The notes beneath the pieces were generated by a model. The model did not search any database. It was not told where the DNA came from and worked only from the letters and a program-made list of their open reading frames with translations. This document shows, in pieces, positions 54,901 through 64,000 of a DNA stretch of 64,000 nucleotides; the first letter of the stretch is position 1, and every line of letters starts with the position of its first letter. The DNA lies in the NCBI GenBank assembly GCA_003707065.3, contig PPXM03000007.1, forward strand, positions 558,001-622,000. Direction: 5' to 3'. The position numbers were made by a program, and so were the translations under genes. Source of the DNA: Trigonopsis variabilis. Its lineage: Eukaryota > Ascomycota > Trigonopsidomycetes > Trigonopsidales > Trigonopsidaceae.

Positions 54901-57016
54901 TGGTGATGAGTTTTGCGTAAAAAGCAAAAAAAGGTATCAAAGATGCCTGTGAGCTCCGATCATATGCTTTTGATTGGGCTTTGAGTATATAGCTTCCGTT
55001 TTAGTCAAGAATATAGAAGAACGCATAATTGAATATTAGCTATTCAAGCAGAAGAACTACGCTAGTTAAATTTATAGAAGAGGCACTTGATCCATTGAGA
55101 AGTCGTCTGTCACGTGTCTTCCTGAAAGGATTGTGAGTCTGCAAAGTGATCGGAGGAGCCGTCATCTTTAAGCACTCAGGATTTTTGTGGACCCCATGAA
55201 TCGTGAGGTATTGCCAAGAAGAAAGATCTAATGATTGATAGTCTGAAAAGGAATATTGTGAGAAGGTGTATTGCCTCAGGAGGTATACAATCAGGTGATA
55301 TTGTTCAATTGTCGAATAATTGAAGAAGTTAAAGCATTAGGAAAATATTATATTTAATACTATAACTTAATTTTATTAAGCGCTCCGAGGCGAGAGTAGC
55401 TGCGTTAAAGAGCATCTGTACATACCTGTGTTGCAAAGCTAGGAGGGGGCCCTTTCCACGTAGGCGCCGCGGCTCTCTGGTAGGAAGTGGTGTGTTACGG
55501 CACGTGACTCAGCTAGCGTGGTGGGTAAACATACCACTTGATCGCTCCATCCTCGCCGTTGGTCTGCAATAGCATGAGTTCGCATTTGACTAGTCAAAAC
55601 GACAGAGAATGAGAACATAAATCCGTATAGCATTAAATAACGCAGCAAGACAGTATTAGGCATTTCCGACAGCCCAATATGTTTCAGAAAAGCCTTATTT
55701 TTTCAAGCTGAATCAATTCGGGCGACAGATCTATGAAAGCACACCTCTTCCAAAATGCCAAAACCATCACCCTGCCCCAGGGAAAGCTACAGTTAGGTAT
55801 TTGTCTACTGTATTATATCAATGTTTTGCAAAGTGTGGGAAGCATGAGATTGTGTGAAAACAACCTAAACCACATCATGAGGGCAAGCGTACGTTTGGAA
55901 TTAGGTTACAGGAGCACACGAATCTTGAGGGAAATCCATCATGCCTTTGTCAGCATGAAAATTTCATAAAATAGCTCAACTATGGAAAATCTGTCCAGCC
56001 GCACCTCCCAGACACAGTGAGTTCAAGCTCAAAGAGACTGGAGGTCTTTCTGCGATAGTAGGCGTCGGAGCTACGGAAATCACGGAAAGCTTGTTTTGAT
56101 CTTCAATATCACATTTTCAGGTAATTCATCTGGCTGTTTTGGAGTCTGATCAGTTGTCAAGCGCATTTTAATTATGAGAACTGCGCGACGTCTCACTGCT
56201 TCGTAACAACAACTTGTCAACATTAACTCATGTGAGCAACAAGATGTTTTATCTGTTGTTTTCTAGTAAGCACCCTTACGGGCAATTCAATCCTAGATGG
56301 GAAAATTCATATTGCTGCCTCTTTTCACGATATGACGTTTTGGCCCGTCTCACTTTGTGACTAGTGATGAGAATACTTTGTTGACTGTTTGCTCTTGACA
56401 AGAAAAATTACTCAATTGGGTCAAGGAACACCACATCAGTAATATATTTCAGACATTTTTAGGTTTACAGCTGCGGAGCAGTTTTATTATTTATTCTCCA
56501 CTTTGTCAGTACTTGACCGAGGCCACGCAAGCAATTCAAATCATCAAGGACCTCAGGCCAATTCGTTTTATGTTTGTTGTTACTCAGTGCATTTAGTCGA
56601 AGAAGATTGCGATGTCTATGGGACCAATGGCCAATGTGGCATGATATGGGGACCTGGCTGTAAATTCTTGGATGTAACCGTAGGAGGCAGGAAAACAAAT
56701 ACAAATGAGAACACCAAGGCCAGCGACAAAAGACAATTCATACGAGAAAGGCATTCCCGAATTACCGGTAACCTAAATCTCTTTGTCGTGCGGCTCGTCT
56801 TACTCTTTTGGGAAGTCGGTCCCCAAAAAACTTCCGGAAATAGGCCCCCAGAGAACCAAAAAATGAATTGAAGATCCTAAATTGGCGAAATGCCCCAAAC
56901 AGAAGAACGATTGAGTGATTGTTGTACCGAAAAGTCAATATCACTCACTGCCCAGCCATCGTACTATATAGTCCTGCACCGGCTATACATCTCTTCTCAT
57001 CCTCCAACTGCTCATC
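51924..57016. other. 5.1-kb region without a supported gene
   Basis: No frame here has a recognisable domain, good start context and sensible splicing. Short frames noted: 52574-52768 (+), 54272-54604 (+, cysteine-rich), 54809-55000 (-, a 63-codon hydrophobic stretch with charged tail but no start), 55733-55972 (+) and 56503-56874 (+). The DNA alternates between AT-rich blocks and a GC-richer patch at 52600-52780. CACGTG occurs near 55107 and 55500. It may hold decayed genes, untranslated RNAs or long regulatory sequence for lamB and the wall-protein gene. A TATA-like CTATATAG lies near 56973 upstream of the latter. Confidence 0.45.
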
Positions 57017-58663
57017 ATGTTTTCTAATGGACTCTCGCTTGCTACAATTGTTGCTTTTGCTGGGCTCGCTCAGGCAGCTTTACCATTTCCTGGGACAAGC
57101 GCTTTCAATGTCTCTGGAGTATTTGACTACACAATTGGTCCATCTAGTAATGTATATATTTACCCTTATTATGGTGTTCAGCCATCGTTTAGGTACCTTG
57201 TCCTTTCTCCGGATCCCAATCTTGATACGAGCACAAATATAGCCCAAGGGCAGCTCTATTCGTTTTATTACGAGGACAGCGAGAACTCCGAAGTGCAAAC
57301 ATGTTCAGATAGCGCGTGTTCTTTGACTGACGGCTACTGGGTTTTTGACACTGCAACAGGCTTGCTTGAGGTGAATGCAGCGCAACCTGATGGCTCAGCT
57401 TCGATCACAAAAAGAGCCAACACAAATTATATAGCATACGACGGTTCTATTGGTCTTACGATTTGTTATCTTGCTCGGTACAATGTATATGTTCCCGCGA
57501 TTGAGGGAACCAGTTGTACTGCATTATGGGGAGCTGCCTATACTAACGATGACTTGCCTAATATTTTTGTTGAATATTATACTACCCCCGTTTCATCTTC
57601 TTTTGCTTCCTCTAGCACTCCTGCTTCTTCTAGTACTGTTGCCTCGTCCAGTGCTCTCGTCTCGTCTAGTGCTGTTGCCTCGTCCAGTGCTGTTGTTTCG
57701 TCTAGTGCTGTTGCCTCGTCCAGTGCTGTTGTTTCGTCTAGTGCTGCTGTTTCGTCTAGTGCTGTTGTTTCGTCTAGTGCTGCTGTATCGTCTAGTGCTG
57801 CTGTATCATCTAGTGCTGTTGCTTCATCTAGTACTGTGGTTTCATCTAACGCTGTCGTTTCGTCTAGCGGCCTTCCTTCTTCAAGTGCTATCGTCTCGTC
57901 TAATGCTGCTGTCTCCTCCAGTGCTGGTCTCTTTTCTAGTCCTGCATCATCTAGAGTTGCTACTTCCTCTAGTGCTGCTGTTTCATCAAGTAGTGCTCTC
58001 TTCTCTAGCGTCTTCGCTTCATCCAGCGTCGCTACTTCATCTAGTGCTCTTTCTTTCTCCGGTGCCCCTTCATCAAGCGCTACACTCTCCAGCAATGGGT
58101 TCTCCCTTAGCACAGGCGGTTCAGTTGTCTCGTCTTCTTCAGCTCTTTCCTCCGTTCATTCCAACTCCACTGAAGTTCTCAGCACTGGTTCACCCACGGA
58201 AACCGTTATATCTGGTTCTACTTACACAGTTCCTTGTGAAGAATGTGAGACCGCAACTGCTCTTCCTTCAGGATATACTGTGACTGTCGTTAATGGAGTT
58301 ACCGTGACAGTTCCTTGCTCAACTGTCGAGACAGCCGTTCCTTCAGGATATACTGTGACTGTCGTTAATGGAATAACAGTAACAATTCCTTGCTCAACTG
58401 CCGCTATTAGCACTGGTGCCATCACTACTTCTCCTTCCGGTGAGGAAGGAGCTAAAGGTTCAACTGCTACTCATACTGCTGCCAATGAGGCCAGTGCGAC
58501 TGTCAACTCTGGACTTGGCGCTGCTGCCTCAGGAACAACTCTTAGCCAGCCTAAGGAGACGTCGACATCTTCTACTGAATCTGGCGAATACTTAGGTTCA
58601 GCTTCTCGAAGTTCTGTTTCTTTGTTATCCTTAGCGATTCTCCCATTGCTCGCTTTCTTTTGA
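57017..58663 (+). CDS. GPI-anchored serine-rich cell-wall protein
   Basis: Complete, intronless, 548 residues. Residues 1-20 (MFSNGLSLATIVAFAGLAQA) form a secretion signal. Residues 21-195 form a globular, Tyr-rich domain with four cysteines (96, 101, 150, 167) and a possible Kex2-type Lys-Arg at 132-133. Residues 197-304 are 18 tandem six-residue units of the ASSSAV/VSSSAV type, followed by more irregular Ser-rich sequence. Residues 417-466 hold two 25-residue repeats with PSGYTVTVVNG and a conserved Cys. The C-terminus ends in a hydrophobic stretch (SVSLLSLAILPLLAFF) after small residues, a GPI signal. The protein is expected to be heavily O-mannosylated and wall-linked, possibly an adhesin. 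The N-terminal domain is not one I can name. Confidence 0.88.
   Translation: MFSNGLSLATIVAFAGLAQAALPFPGTSAFNVSGVFDYTIGPSSNVYIYPYYGVQPSFRYLVLSPDPNLDTSTNIAQGQLYSFYYEDSENSEVQTCSDSACSLTDGYWVFDTATGLLEVNAAQPDGSASITKRANTNYIAYDGSIGLTICYLARYNVYVPAIEGTSCTALWGAAYTNDDLPNIFVEYYTTPVSSSFASSSTPASSSTVASSSALVSSSAVASSSAVVSSSAVASSSAVVSSSAAVSSSAVVSSSAAVSSSAAVSSSAVASSSTVVSSNAVVSSSGLPSSSAIVSSNAAVSSSAGLFSSPASSRVATSSSAAVSSSSALFSSVFASSSVATSSSALSFSGAPSSSATLSSNGFSLSTGGSVVSSSSALSSVHSNSTEVLSTGSPTETVISGSTYTVPCEECETATALPSGYTVTVVNGVTVTVPCSTVETAVPSGYTVTVVNGITVTIPCSTAAISTGAITTSPSGEEGAKGSTATHTAANEASATVNSGLGAAASGTTLSQPKETSTSSTESGEYLGSASRSSVSLLSLAILPLLAFF
57605..57928 (+). repeat. Coding minisatellite, 18-bp units (18 copies)
   Basis: About 18 head-to-tail units of 18 bp encoding (A/V)SSSAV variants. 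The copies between 57640 and 57830 are nearly identical and the outer ones are diverged, as expected for slippage or unequal exchange. Long antisense and out-of-frame open frames here are by-products of the repeat. Confidence 0.95.
58265..58414 (+). repeat. Two 75-bp direct repeats in the wall-protein gene
   Basis: Units start at 58265 and 58340. The first 33 bp are identical, and both encode PSGYTVTVVNG then TVT(V/I)PCST. This is a recent in-frame duplication adding one cysteine per unit. Confidence 0.9.
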
Positions 58664-60150
58664 GTATCGCCTTAGACTCTAATCATACGGCTCTCTTTTC
58701 GTATCTACTTTAATGAATTGAATTCTTGTTATTTAAAGAAACTTCGCCCGCAAGTCTAAATTCTTGCATGATTGAAGTGCTATGACTATATTTTGAGGAT
58801 TTTTCACAAGTTGCGCTTTTTAATATTTATGCTAATTAAAGGCAATCTCTGAGCTTTTCTCTAGTTGACTCTGAATTCTAGATAACCACCCGCAAGGGGC
58901 TTTTTTTTTTACTAGTGCGAGTGTGTGCCCATCTAGCTGGTCTCGCACAATATTATTGTGATTCAGCCTGGTATCGCTTTTTTTTTATCTGTCCTATTCG
59001 GTAATAATAGTATAAAGGGAGCTTAGGGTTTCCTGTCGTAAACTCTGTCACTTTTCGCTAGTGCAATCAATCTCACAACAAGAAGAGTACTATTGTTACC
59101 ACGCGCTGTCGGTTCAAAAGCTTCAACCGTAACAGGATCAAGACTAACGGCAATAGTCGCTAAAATATATGAAGCAAAGACTATGGGCCAAATCTGAAAC
59201 GATTAAGTATACGTAAATCAGATTATATCCATAAGAGGATATGAGGATAAGACGGTGGGCAGCCCTTGCAAGTGCGTTAAATGGCAGAGTTTGGATTGTT
59301 CAGGAAGTGTGAAGACAAGAATAGTTCAGTCACGCTTGTCAAATACTATAACTAATACTGCGTGCTTCTTAAATATAACGTGTTTACAGCGATATTTATC
59401 GATTTACTTGAACTTCGTTCCGCTCATCCCCGCTGTGCGTTGCCTAGTTCTAACAGACTAGAAGTCAGATCGCAATTGAGGGTATATCGTAACCTACTCG
59501 ATCAATGACTGAGGACACCGGTTTCAAGCCTCTGTCTACGTAGCCCTTATAATAAGAATTAATACTAGCACTTGATAAATTAGCTTTTATTGACCTGAAT
59601 ACCATCTTGTTCCACCGTCGGAACTATCCGGGCAGGCATCCGGTAAAAGTCATCTCATTGGGCACTGCAAATCCACAGCAACGGTGCGGATAGGAGTACG
59701 AGCGCGCCATTTAGCCTGTCTAATTCTAGAAAGGTGCCTTTAGGGAAAAGAGCCGCAAGGCTGAGATCTAAGCACGCCATAAACAATGGGGAGCAGACGC
59801 GGCACGTGTCCCACATGTGCCGCTTCTGGCAGCGCTGTTCGGTAGAATTACCAAATCGAGATTAGAAGAAATGCTGAATATTAGGGTAAACTTCATTGGA
59901 ATAACATTCAGTCAGAAAAACTATTTATAAGGCAACGAGAGGCAATACATGCATTTCTGTAAACGTTTCAGAGCAGACATTCAGAAGTAGGGGCTCAGGG
60001 CAGGCCAAGAAAGGGGGATCGTAGATATAGTGACGTAGAAATATGCGTACCCTATCAGAAAACCTATCTATCTGATAGGAAGAAAGCTTAGCCTCACATG
60101 ACCAAGCCGTAAACGTGTTTCCCCGGCTTTACTGGCAATGCTTCCATTAT
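58664..60150. other. 1.5-kb intergenic region between wall-protein and CFA synthase genes
   Basis: It contains two T-runs of 9-10 bases (near 58903 and 58979) each after a possible hairpin, a near-perfect 25-bp dyad at 59799-59823, and a TATTTATAAGG TATA element near 59930 upstream of the CFA gene. No supported protein gene or tRNA. Confidence 0.5.
59799..59823. promoter_or_regulatory. 25-bp inverted repeat containing CACGTG, upstream of CFA synthase
   Basis: Arms of 11 bases (GCGGCACGTGT and ACATGTGCCGC) match at 10 of 11 positions around a 3-bp spacer. It lies about 330 bp before the CFA start and 110 bp before a TATA-like element. A dimeric bHLH or zinc-cluster site is likely. Confidence 0.4.
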
Positions 60151-61440
60151 ATGTTTTCACAGCAGAGACAGCTAGATAGCTTGTTGGATCAGTTGGCTGT
60201 TCCAAGCGCTGTCATTCTACCTGACAAGCGACGACTGGGATGTGCAGAGGAGGATGCTCATGTGGTGGTTCGTATCCACAAGTACAAAGTTCTCGCTGAT
60301 ATCGCCTTCGGTAACATTGGTAGCATCGCTGGTGACTATGTTGAAGGTGAAGTCGATATCGATGGTAATATGAGGGATTTGATGCGCGTTGGTGCATCTC
60401 TTCTTCAGGTCACGGCCAACGATCCAGTCGGTGAGTCTCCTTCATGGATTACGAGGCTCGTTATACGATTTGGGATATTCAATTGCCTGAGATATGTCTA
60501 TTCTTGGTATAATCACTCCATCCTTCGTGGCACTAGACATGTTCAGTTTCATTATGATATCTCGGACGATTTTTTCTCCCTCTGGCTGGATCCTAAAAAA
60601 TTATACTCTTGTGCGTATTTCTTCAAGAAAGAATATTCTCTAGCTCAAGCACAAAACGCAAAGCTGGATTTGATCTGCCGTAAGCTTCTCCTCAAGCCCG
60701 GCGAACACTTTCTCGACGTTGGCGCCGGCTGGGGAGCACTGATAATGTGGGCAGCCGAAAAATACAAGGTCTTTGCTACGGGTATAACTGTATCCAAGTC
60801 TCAATTCAAGCACATGACTAATTTAATCGAAGAAAAGGGCCTACAGGGTCGCGTCGAGGTCTTTTTATGTGACTATCGCGAGCTTGGTGACAGAAGATAT
60901 GATAAGATTGCCTCCGTCGGCATGTTTGAGCACGTCGGTTTAGCTATGATGGATATTTATTTCAGCACTTTATACTCACTTCTAAAGCCAGGCGGTATGC
61001 TTCTGAATCATGGCATCACGAGCTCAAAACTCACCAACGAGTCACTAGGGGCCAATATGGGGTCATTTATTGACAAATATATATTTCCAGGGGGTGAACT
61101 TATTCATCTCTCTCTTGCTCTCAGGTTTATGGCCGAATGTGGTTTTGAGGTGGTCGATGTGGAGGATCTCCGTCCTCATTATGGCAGAACTCTGTGGGAG
61201 TGGTCGGATCGTCTGGAAAATAATTTAGAAAAAGCACGTGAAATGGTCGGAGATAAGGTCCTTCGTGCTTATAGAGTGTATCTGGCTGGCTGTGCGTTGG
61301 GTTTTGAGGAAAGGTGGATTTATCTTTACCAAATACTGGCGACGAGGCCTAATGGAAATCTCGAGACAGGAGAAAAAACTACTGGTCTGAGAGGATGTCA
61401 GTCTCAATATCCATTTAATAGAGTATATATCTACTCTTGA
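60151..61440 (+). CDS. Cyclopropane-fatty-acyl-phospholipid synthase, bacterial type
   Basis: Intronless, 429 residues from the ATG of MFSQQRQLDS; an in-frame GTG at 60115 was not used. It transfers a methylene from S-adenosylmethionine to a double bond of a phospholipid acyl chain. The N-terminal CFA domain has VVVRIHKYKVLADIAFGNIG and GDYVEGEVDIDGNMRDLM. The catalytic half has the HYDISDDFFSLWLD and YSCAYF signatures, the SAM motif HFLDVGAGWGAL (usually VGCGWG), GMFEHVG and NHGI. There are no transmembrane segments, as in E. coli Cfa, and the length is about 45 residues greater. Lack of introns in an intron-rich neighbourhood and closeness to bacterial Cfa motifs suggest horizontal origin, though fungal CFA enzymes are known in several lineages. 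Confidence 0.92.
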   Translation: MFSQQRQLDSLLDQLAVPSAVILPDKRRLGCAEEDAHVVVRIHKYKVLADIAFGNIGSIAGDYVEGEVDIDGNMRDLMRVGASLLQVTANDPVGESPSWITRLVIRFGIFNCLRYVYSWYNHSILRGTRHVQFHYDISDDFFSLWLDPKKLYSCAYFFKKEYSLAQAQNAKLDLICRKLLLKPGEHFLDVGAGWGALIMWAAEKYKVFATGITVSKSQFKHMTNLIEEKGLQGRVEVFLCDYRELGDRRYDKIASVGMFEHVGLAMMDIYFSTLYSLLKPGGMLLNHGITSSKLTNESLGANMGSFIDKYIFPGGELIHLSLALRFMAECGFEVVDVEDLRPHYGRTLWEWSDRLENNLEKAREMVGDKVLRAYRVYLAGCALGFEERWIYLYQILATRPNGNLETGEKTTGLRGCQSQYPFNRVYIYS

Positions 61441-62402
61441 GTGGCCTAATCTACATAATGGCTTGGCTCAATGTTCGCCGTCATAGAACGGACGGACTAA
61501 TCGAAGCCATCAAAGAACGCGCCACATATAAAGAATGCAATCAACAATTTACCTATATACTTTTTCTTTCATGCAGAGTGTTAGAGTCGAGTCATTAGAA
61601 TGAGTTGTCATTGCTATTAATCTGGGGAAGTCTACAGAGTGTACGTAATCTGAAAGCGAAGCGTCTCTGTCTCTTTGAACAACACCTAATTATAGAAAAC
61701 AATCGGTTGGATTGAATGATTATTTTGTTCTTTTCTCCTATCAATTATTTTCTGCCCAGCGGTGTTGTCACGGTCTCTGGGTAGCTAGCAGCAGGCAGAC
61801 CCCAGTAGTGGCTGCTGCACAGCTACGGTTGCTTACCGCAAGATTCTCCTCAGGTCGCTTGCTCAGTCAACCATGCGTCCGATAGTCATGATAATACGTT
61901 GAGAGCCGCATTTGCTGACCTAATGCAATACCGCTCCTTCTTTAAACGTCCTTACAAGACATGTCAAGACTTGGTTTGGGATCTGGAAGGCTCATTTGTT
62001 TACGGCGTTCGGTTTACTACGAATCTCGGAGTGTGTCCACCAGGATTTGCTATGTTATAGAACGAAACTATTTCCAAAGATAGCATGGAATGGATGGCCA
62101 GAAATGCGGCGATAGACAAAACAGTTGATGAGAGCAAGATGATGCAAAGCTATAGTGACCTAGAGCTTGTCGAGATCTGTGTAAACGATAGTTCTTATCC
62201 AGTAATGGTAACTGGACTAACAGTAAGCAGTGTCTTTAACCAGCTCGGGATAGTTGTTTGTTGATGGTCAGTTTCAGTACGGTGGACAAACTGACAAATT
62301 TCTTTGCAGGATCCTTTCAGGCTCATCAGGTCAGCTCATGTAGACGTAAAATTCTTTCAGTCAACAGAAGCATCTTTATTTAATACTCTATCTATCTATT
62401 TT
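61441..62402. other. Convergent intergenic region CFA synthase / DUR3-3
   Basis: 962 bp with an imperfect AGCAGC/GCTGCT inverted region near 61785-61830. I see no gene, tRNA or clear regulatory element. It should hold both terminators. Confidence 0.45.
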
Positions 62403-64000
62403 CTATAAATCTCGTCGGCCTTCTGGATAATCTGTATCAGAATCGACTTCTTGCTGGAACCCGGACTGCCTGCGTCGTGAAACCCAGCTTGAAAGACCCC
62501 GAAAGACGGTCAACAAGACAAAGCGTCCATCATAGATGGGGAAAATTAGTACAGCCCAGAGAGTGAAGAATTGCCAGATAATCCCAACAGTGACCCATCC
62601 CGAAAAGAACGATTTTGTGAAAATGTAATCTCTATAGAGAGGCATAGGGAAGGCAACAAACGTCACTAAGACAATAAACACTGTAAAGTAAAGTGCAATG
62701 CGAAGATACTTACGCATCTCGTATACCTGCTCATCGGTGTATGGAAGCTTGACTTCTATGGAGCTTGGAGTAAGACCTAGATAGGAAAGAAGTCTGTATT
62801 TGCGGCTAGAGGGTCCAGGCTGAGCTTCGGTATCTGAATCTGCATATCTTCCCTCGGCGACGGTACTTATAACAACATCCTCCTTCTTCTCAATGTCATG
62901 TTCCTCTTCGATCTCGCCATGCTCACTTTCAATCGCATGATCAGCAGGCCTGGGAGCCAAAAGATGGCCAAAATGATGATGGTGTTCCTTTTCCTTGGCA
63001 ACCTGAATGTCAATGTCGGTGGGATCGCCGTTAAAAGGATTCTTATTCTCATCATCAAGTAATTTAATGTCCAGAAATGTATTCCAATCGAAATCATCGG
63101 GTTTGACTAGGCTAATAATGACAGAAAACAGGAATGGACATCCTAAAGCAGCTATGGCGGCATAGAGACCAGGAAGAGTTGATGATAAGGAAGTCAGGCT
63201 AAGCTCTTTTTCGAACTTGTATGTGGTGCCAAGCCAAGTAGCCAGAGAAGCTCCAAAGCCGAGCAAGGGAGATAATATAGCAGCAATTTTCGACTGTCGA
63301 CGCCAAAAGATAGTTAAGATTAGGGGAGCCACTCCGGGACAGATAAGGACTCCAGAAAGGGAAACCATGAAGTTGAAATCTGCTCCGCCATAATTAAGAG
63401 CTAAGGTAAAACCGATAATGAATGCCCCATAGAGCAAAACGCCAAGATGGGTTATTATCATGGCCTTGCGATCAGATATATCAGGCTCAATATAAGTTCG
63501 CCAAACATCAAAAGACAGAATACTGCTAACAGCGATAAGCGACGATGAAATGGTACTTGTCGATGTCATGAAAACTAAAACCACAAAAGACAAGACCCCA
63601 GTATCTCCTAACACGGCTTTAAGAACGTAAGGCATTACTAGAGTTCTGTTGAGAACGTTCGTAGTGACACCATCTGTGGGAAAAAAAGGAGTATGTTCCA
63701 ATTTGACAGCCGAAAACCCCAGCACTGTGCCAAGGGCCCAAGGAACAGAGAAAATTGCAACAGAAGCTAAAAGGTACCCAGGAACGGTGGAACTTGTGTT
63801 TGAAGCAAAGGATTTTTGCCAAAAGGCGGTATCCATGATGGAAAGACCAATATTGCTGAAACGAATCAAAAGACACCAAATCATGGCATTTTTGGATTTA
63901 AAAGTCAGTAGTGAGTTTTTATAATTACCGGGAATGGCTCGCAGACCGTCAACGGCCTGAATACTATCATAGAGATTACCCAAGCCGCCTACTTTTGAGG
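62403..64000 (-). CDS. DUR3: DUR3-type transporter, paralogue 3 (5' end beyond the window)
   Basis: The frame is open from the right edge to a stop at 62403, giving 532 visible residues; the N-terminal part lies outside. SSS/Dur3 landmarks: SKVGGLGNLYDSI at the edge, FWQKSFASNTSSTVPGYLLA, VLGDTGVLSFVVLVFMTSTS, TISSSLIAVSSILSFDVWRT, VKPDDFDWNTFLDIKLLDDE and PMPLYRDYIFTKSFFSGW. It is the most divergent of the three. Where the others have a short loop before the last two helices, it carries about 100 extra hydrophilic residues with a His run (KEKEHHHHFGHLL) and acidic clusters (HGEIEEEHDIEKKED). Substrate may differ from urea. No intron was seen in the visible part. Confidence 0.88.
   Translation of the reverse strand, partial: SKVGGLGNLYDSIQAVDGLRAIPGNYKNSLLTFKSKNAMIWCLLIRFSNIGLSIMDTAFWQKSFASNTSSTVPGYLLASVAIFSVPWALGTVLGFSAVKLEHTPFFPTDGVTTNVLNRTLVMPYVLKAVLGDTGVLSFVVLVFMTSTSTISSSLIAVSSILSFDVWRTYIEPDISDRKAMIITHLGVLLYGAFIIGFTLALNYGGADFNFMVSLSGVLICPGVAPLILTIFWRRQSKIAAILSPLLGFGASLATWLGTTYKFEKELSLTSLSSTLPGLYAAIAALGCPFLFSVIISLVKPDDFDWNTFLDIKLLDDENKNPFNGDPTDIDIQVAKEKEHHHHFGHLLAPRPADHAIESEHGEIEEEHDIEKKEDVVISTVAEGRYADSDTEAQPGPSSRKYRLLSYLGLTPSSIEVKLPYTDEQVYEMRKYLRIALYFTVFIVLVTFVAFPMPLYRDYIFTKSFFSGWVTVGIIWQFFTLWAVLIFPIYDGRFVLLTVFRGLSSWVSRRRQSGFQQEVDSDTDYPEGRRDL

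Noticed and set aside
56503-56874. 122-codon + frame upstream of the wall-protein gene
   Set aside because: It has no early ATG, no family features, and a competing minus-strand frame of similar quality.
57450-58283. 277-codon + frame and a 178-codon minus frame over the wall-protein gene
   Set aside because: Both are by-products of the 18-bp repeat, whose length is a multiple of three, so every phase stays open.
59100-59140. GGTTCAAAAGC segment considered as a tRNA B box
   Set aside because: It does not fit the GGTTCRANYCC consensus and no matching A box or acceptor stem was found.

Overview
The window looks like nuclear DNA of an ascomycete yeast that keeps many tiny introns. I resolved 30 introns by restoring reading frames and protein-family motifs. 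All but three are 31-52 nt long, with GTANGT-like donors, CTAAC/CTAAT branch sites a few bases from the acceptor, and YAG/AAG acceptors. A split ACT1, the full HIS3/ARO3/SWC5/MHF2 housekeeping set and a Pezizomycotina-style nitrogen catabolic repertoire suggest an early-diverging lineage (Lipomyces-, Trigonopsis- or Yarrowia-like Saccharomycotina, or a Taphrinomycotina yeast). I cannot name the species from the sequence alone. I saw no rRNA, tRNA, CRISPR array or recognisable transposon.

Left part (1-11.4 kb), housekeeping: the 3' end of an unknown gene, the PLP-synthase glutaminase (SNO1/pdxT), SWC5, an OSGIN-like flavoprotein, ARO3, MHF2 (CENP-X), HIS3, actin with 7-nt and 11-nt coding exons, and an F-box protein.

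Middle part (11.4-51.9 kb), an island of nitrogen and small-molecule catabolism: GABA transaminase (UGA1/gatA), a URC1-type GTP cyclohydrolase II with an added coiled-coil N-terminus, a DUR3 urea-type transporter divergent from an amdS-type acetamidase, a Zn2Cys6 regulator, an UNC93-like carrier, a regulator with two tandem Zn2Cys6 clusters, a SEO1/DAL5-family permease, a sugar porter, an NtaA-type flavin monooxygenase with its own regulator and a second DAL5-family permease, a fructosyl-amine-oxidase-like flavoprotein ending in a PTS1-like tripeptide, a second DUR3, and the pair lamA (biotin carboxylase-CT-BCCP carboxylase without an allophanate hydrolase half) and lamB (LamB/YcsF). In Aspergillus nidulans amdS, gatA, lamA and lamB form the AmdR regulon for omega-amino acid, lactam and acetamide use. 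All four members are here within about 40 kb, together with transporters. A 10-bp palindrome (TTCCGCGGAA) occurs three times in the window, only in the two divergent promoters DUR3-1/amdS and DUR3-2/lamA.

Right part (51.9-64 kb): a 5-kb stretch with no gene I can support, a GPI-anchored serine-rich wall protein with an 18-bp coding minisatellite, a bacterial-type cyclopropane fatty acid synthase, and a third DUR3 paralogue cut by the window edge.
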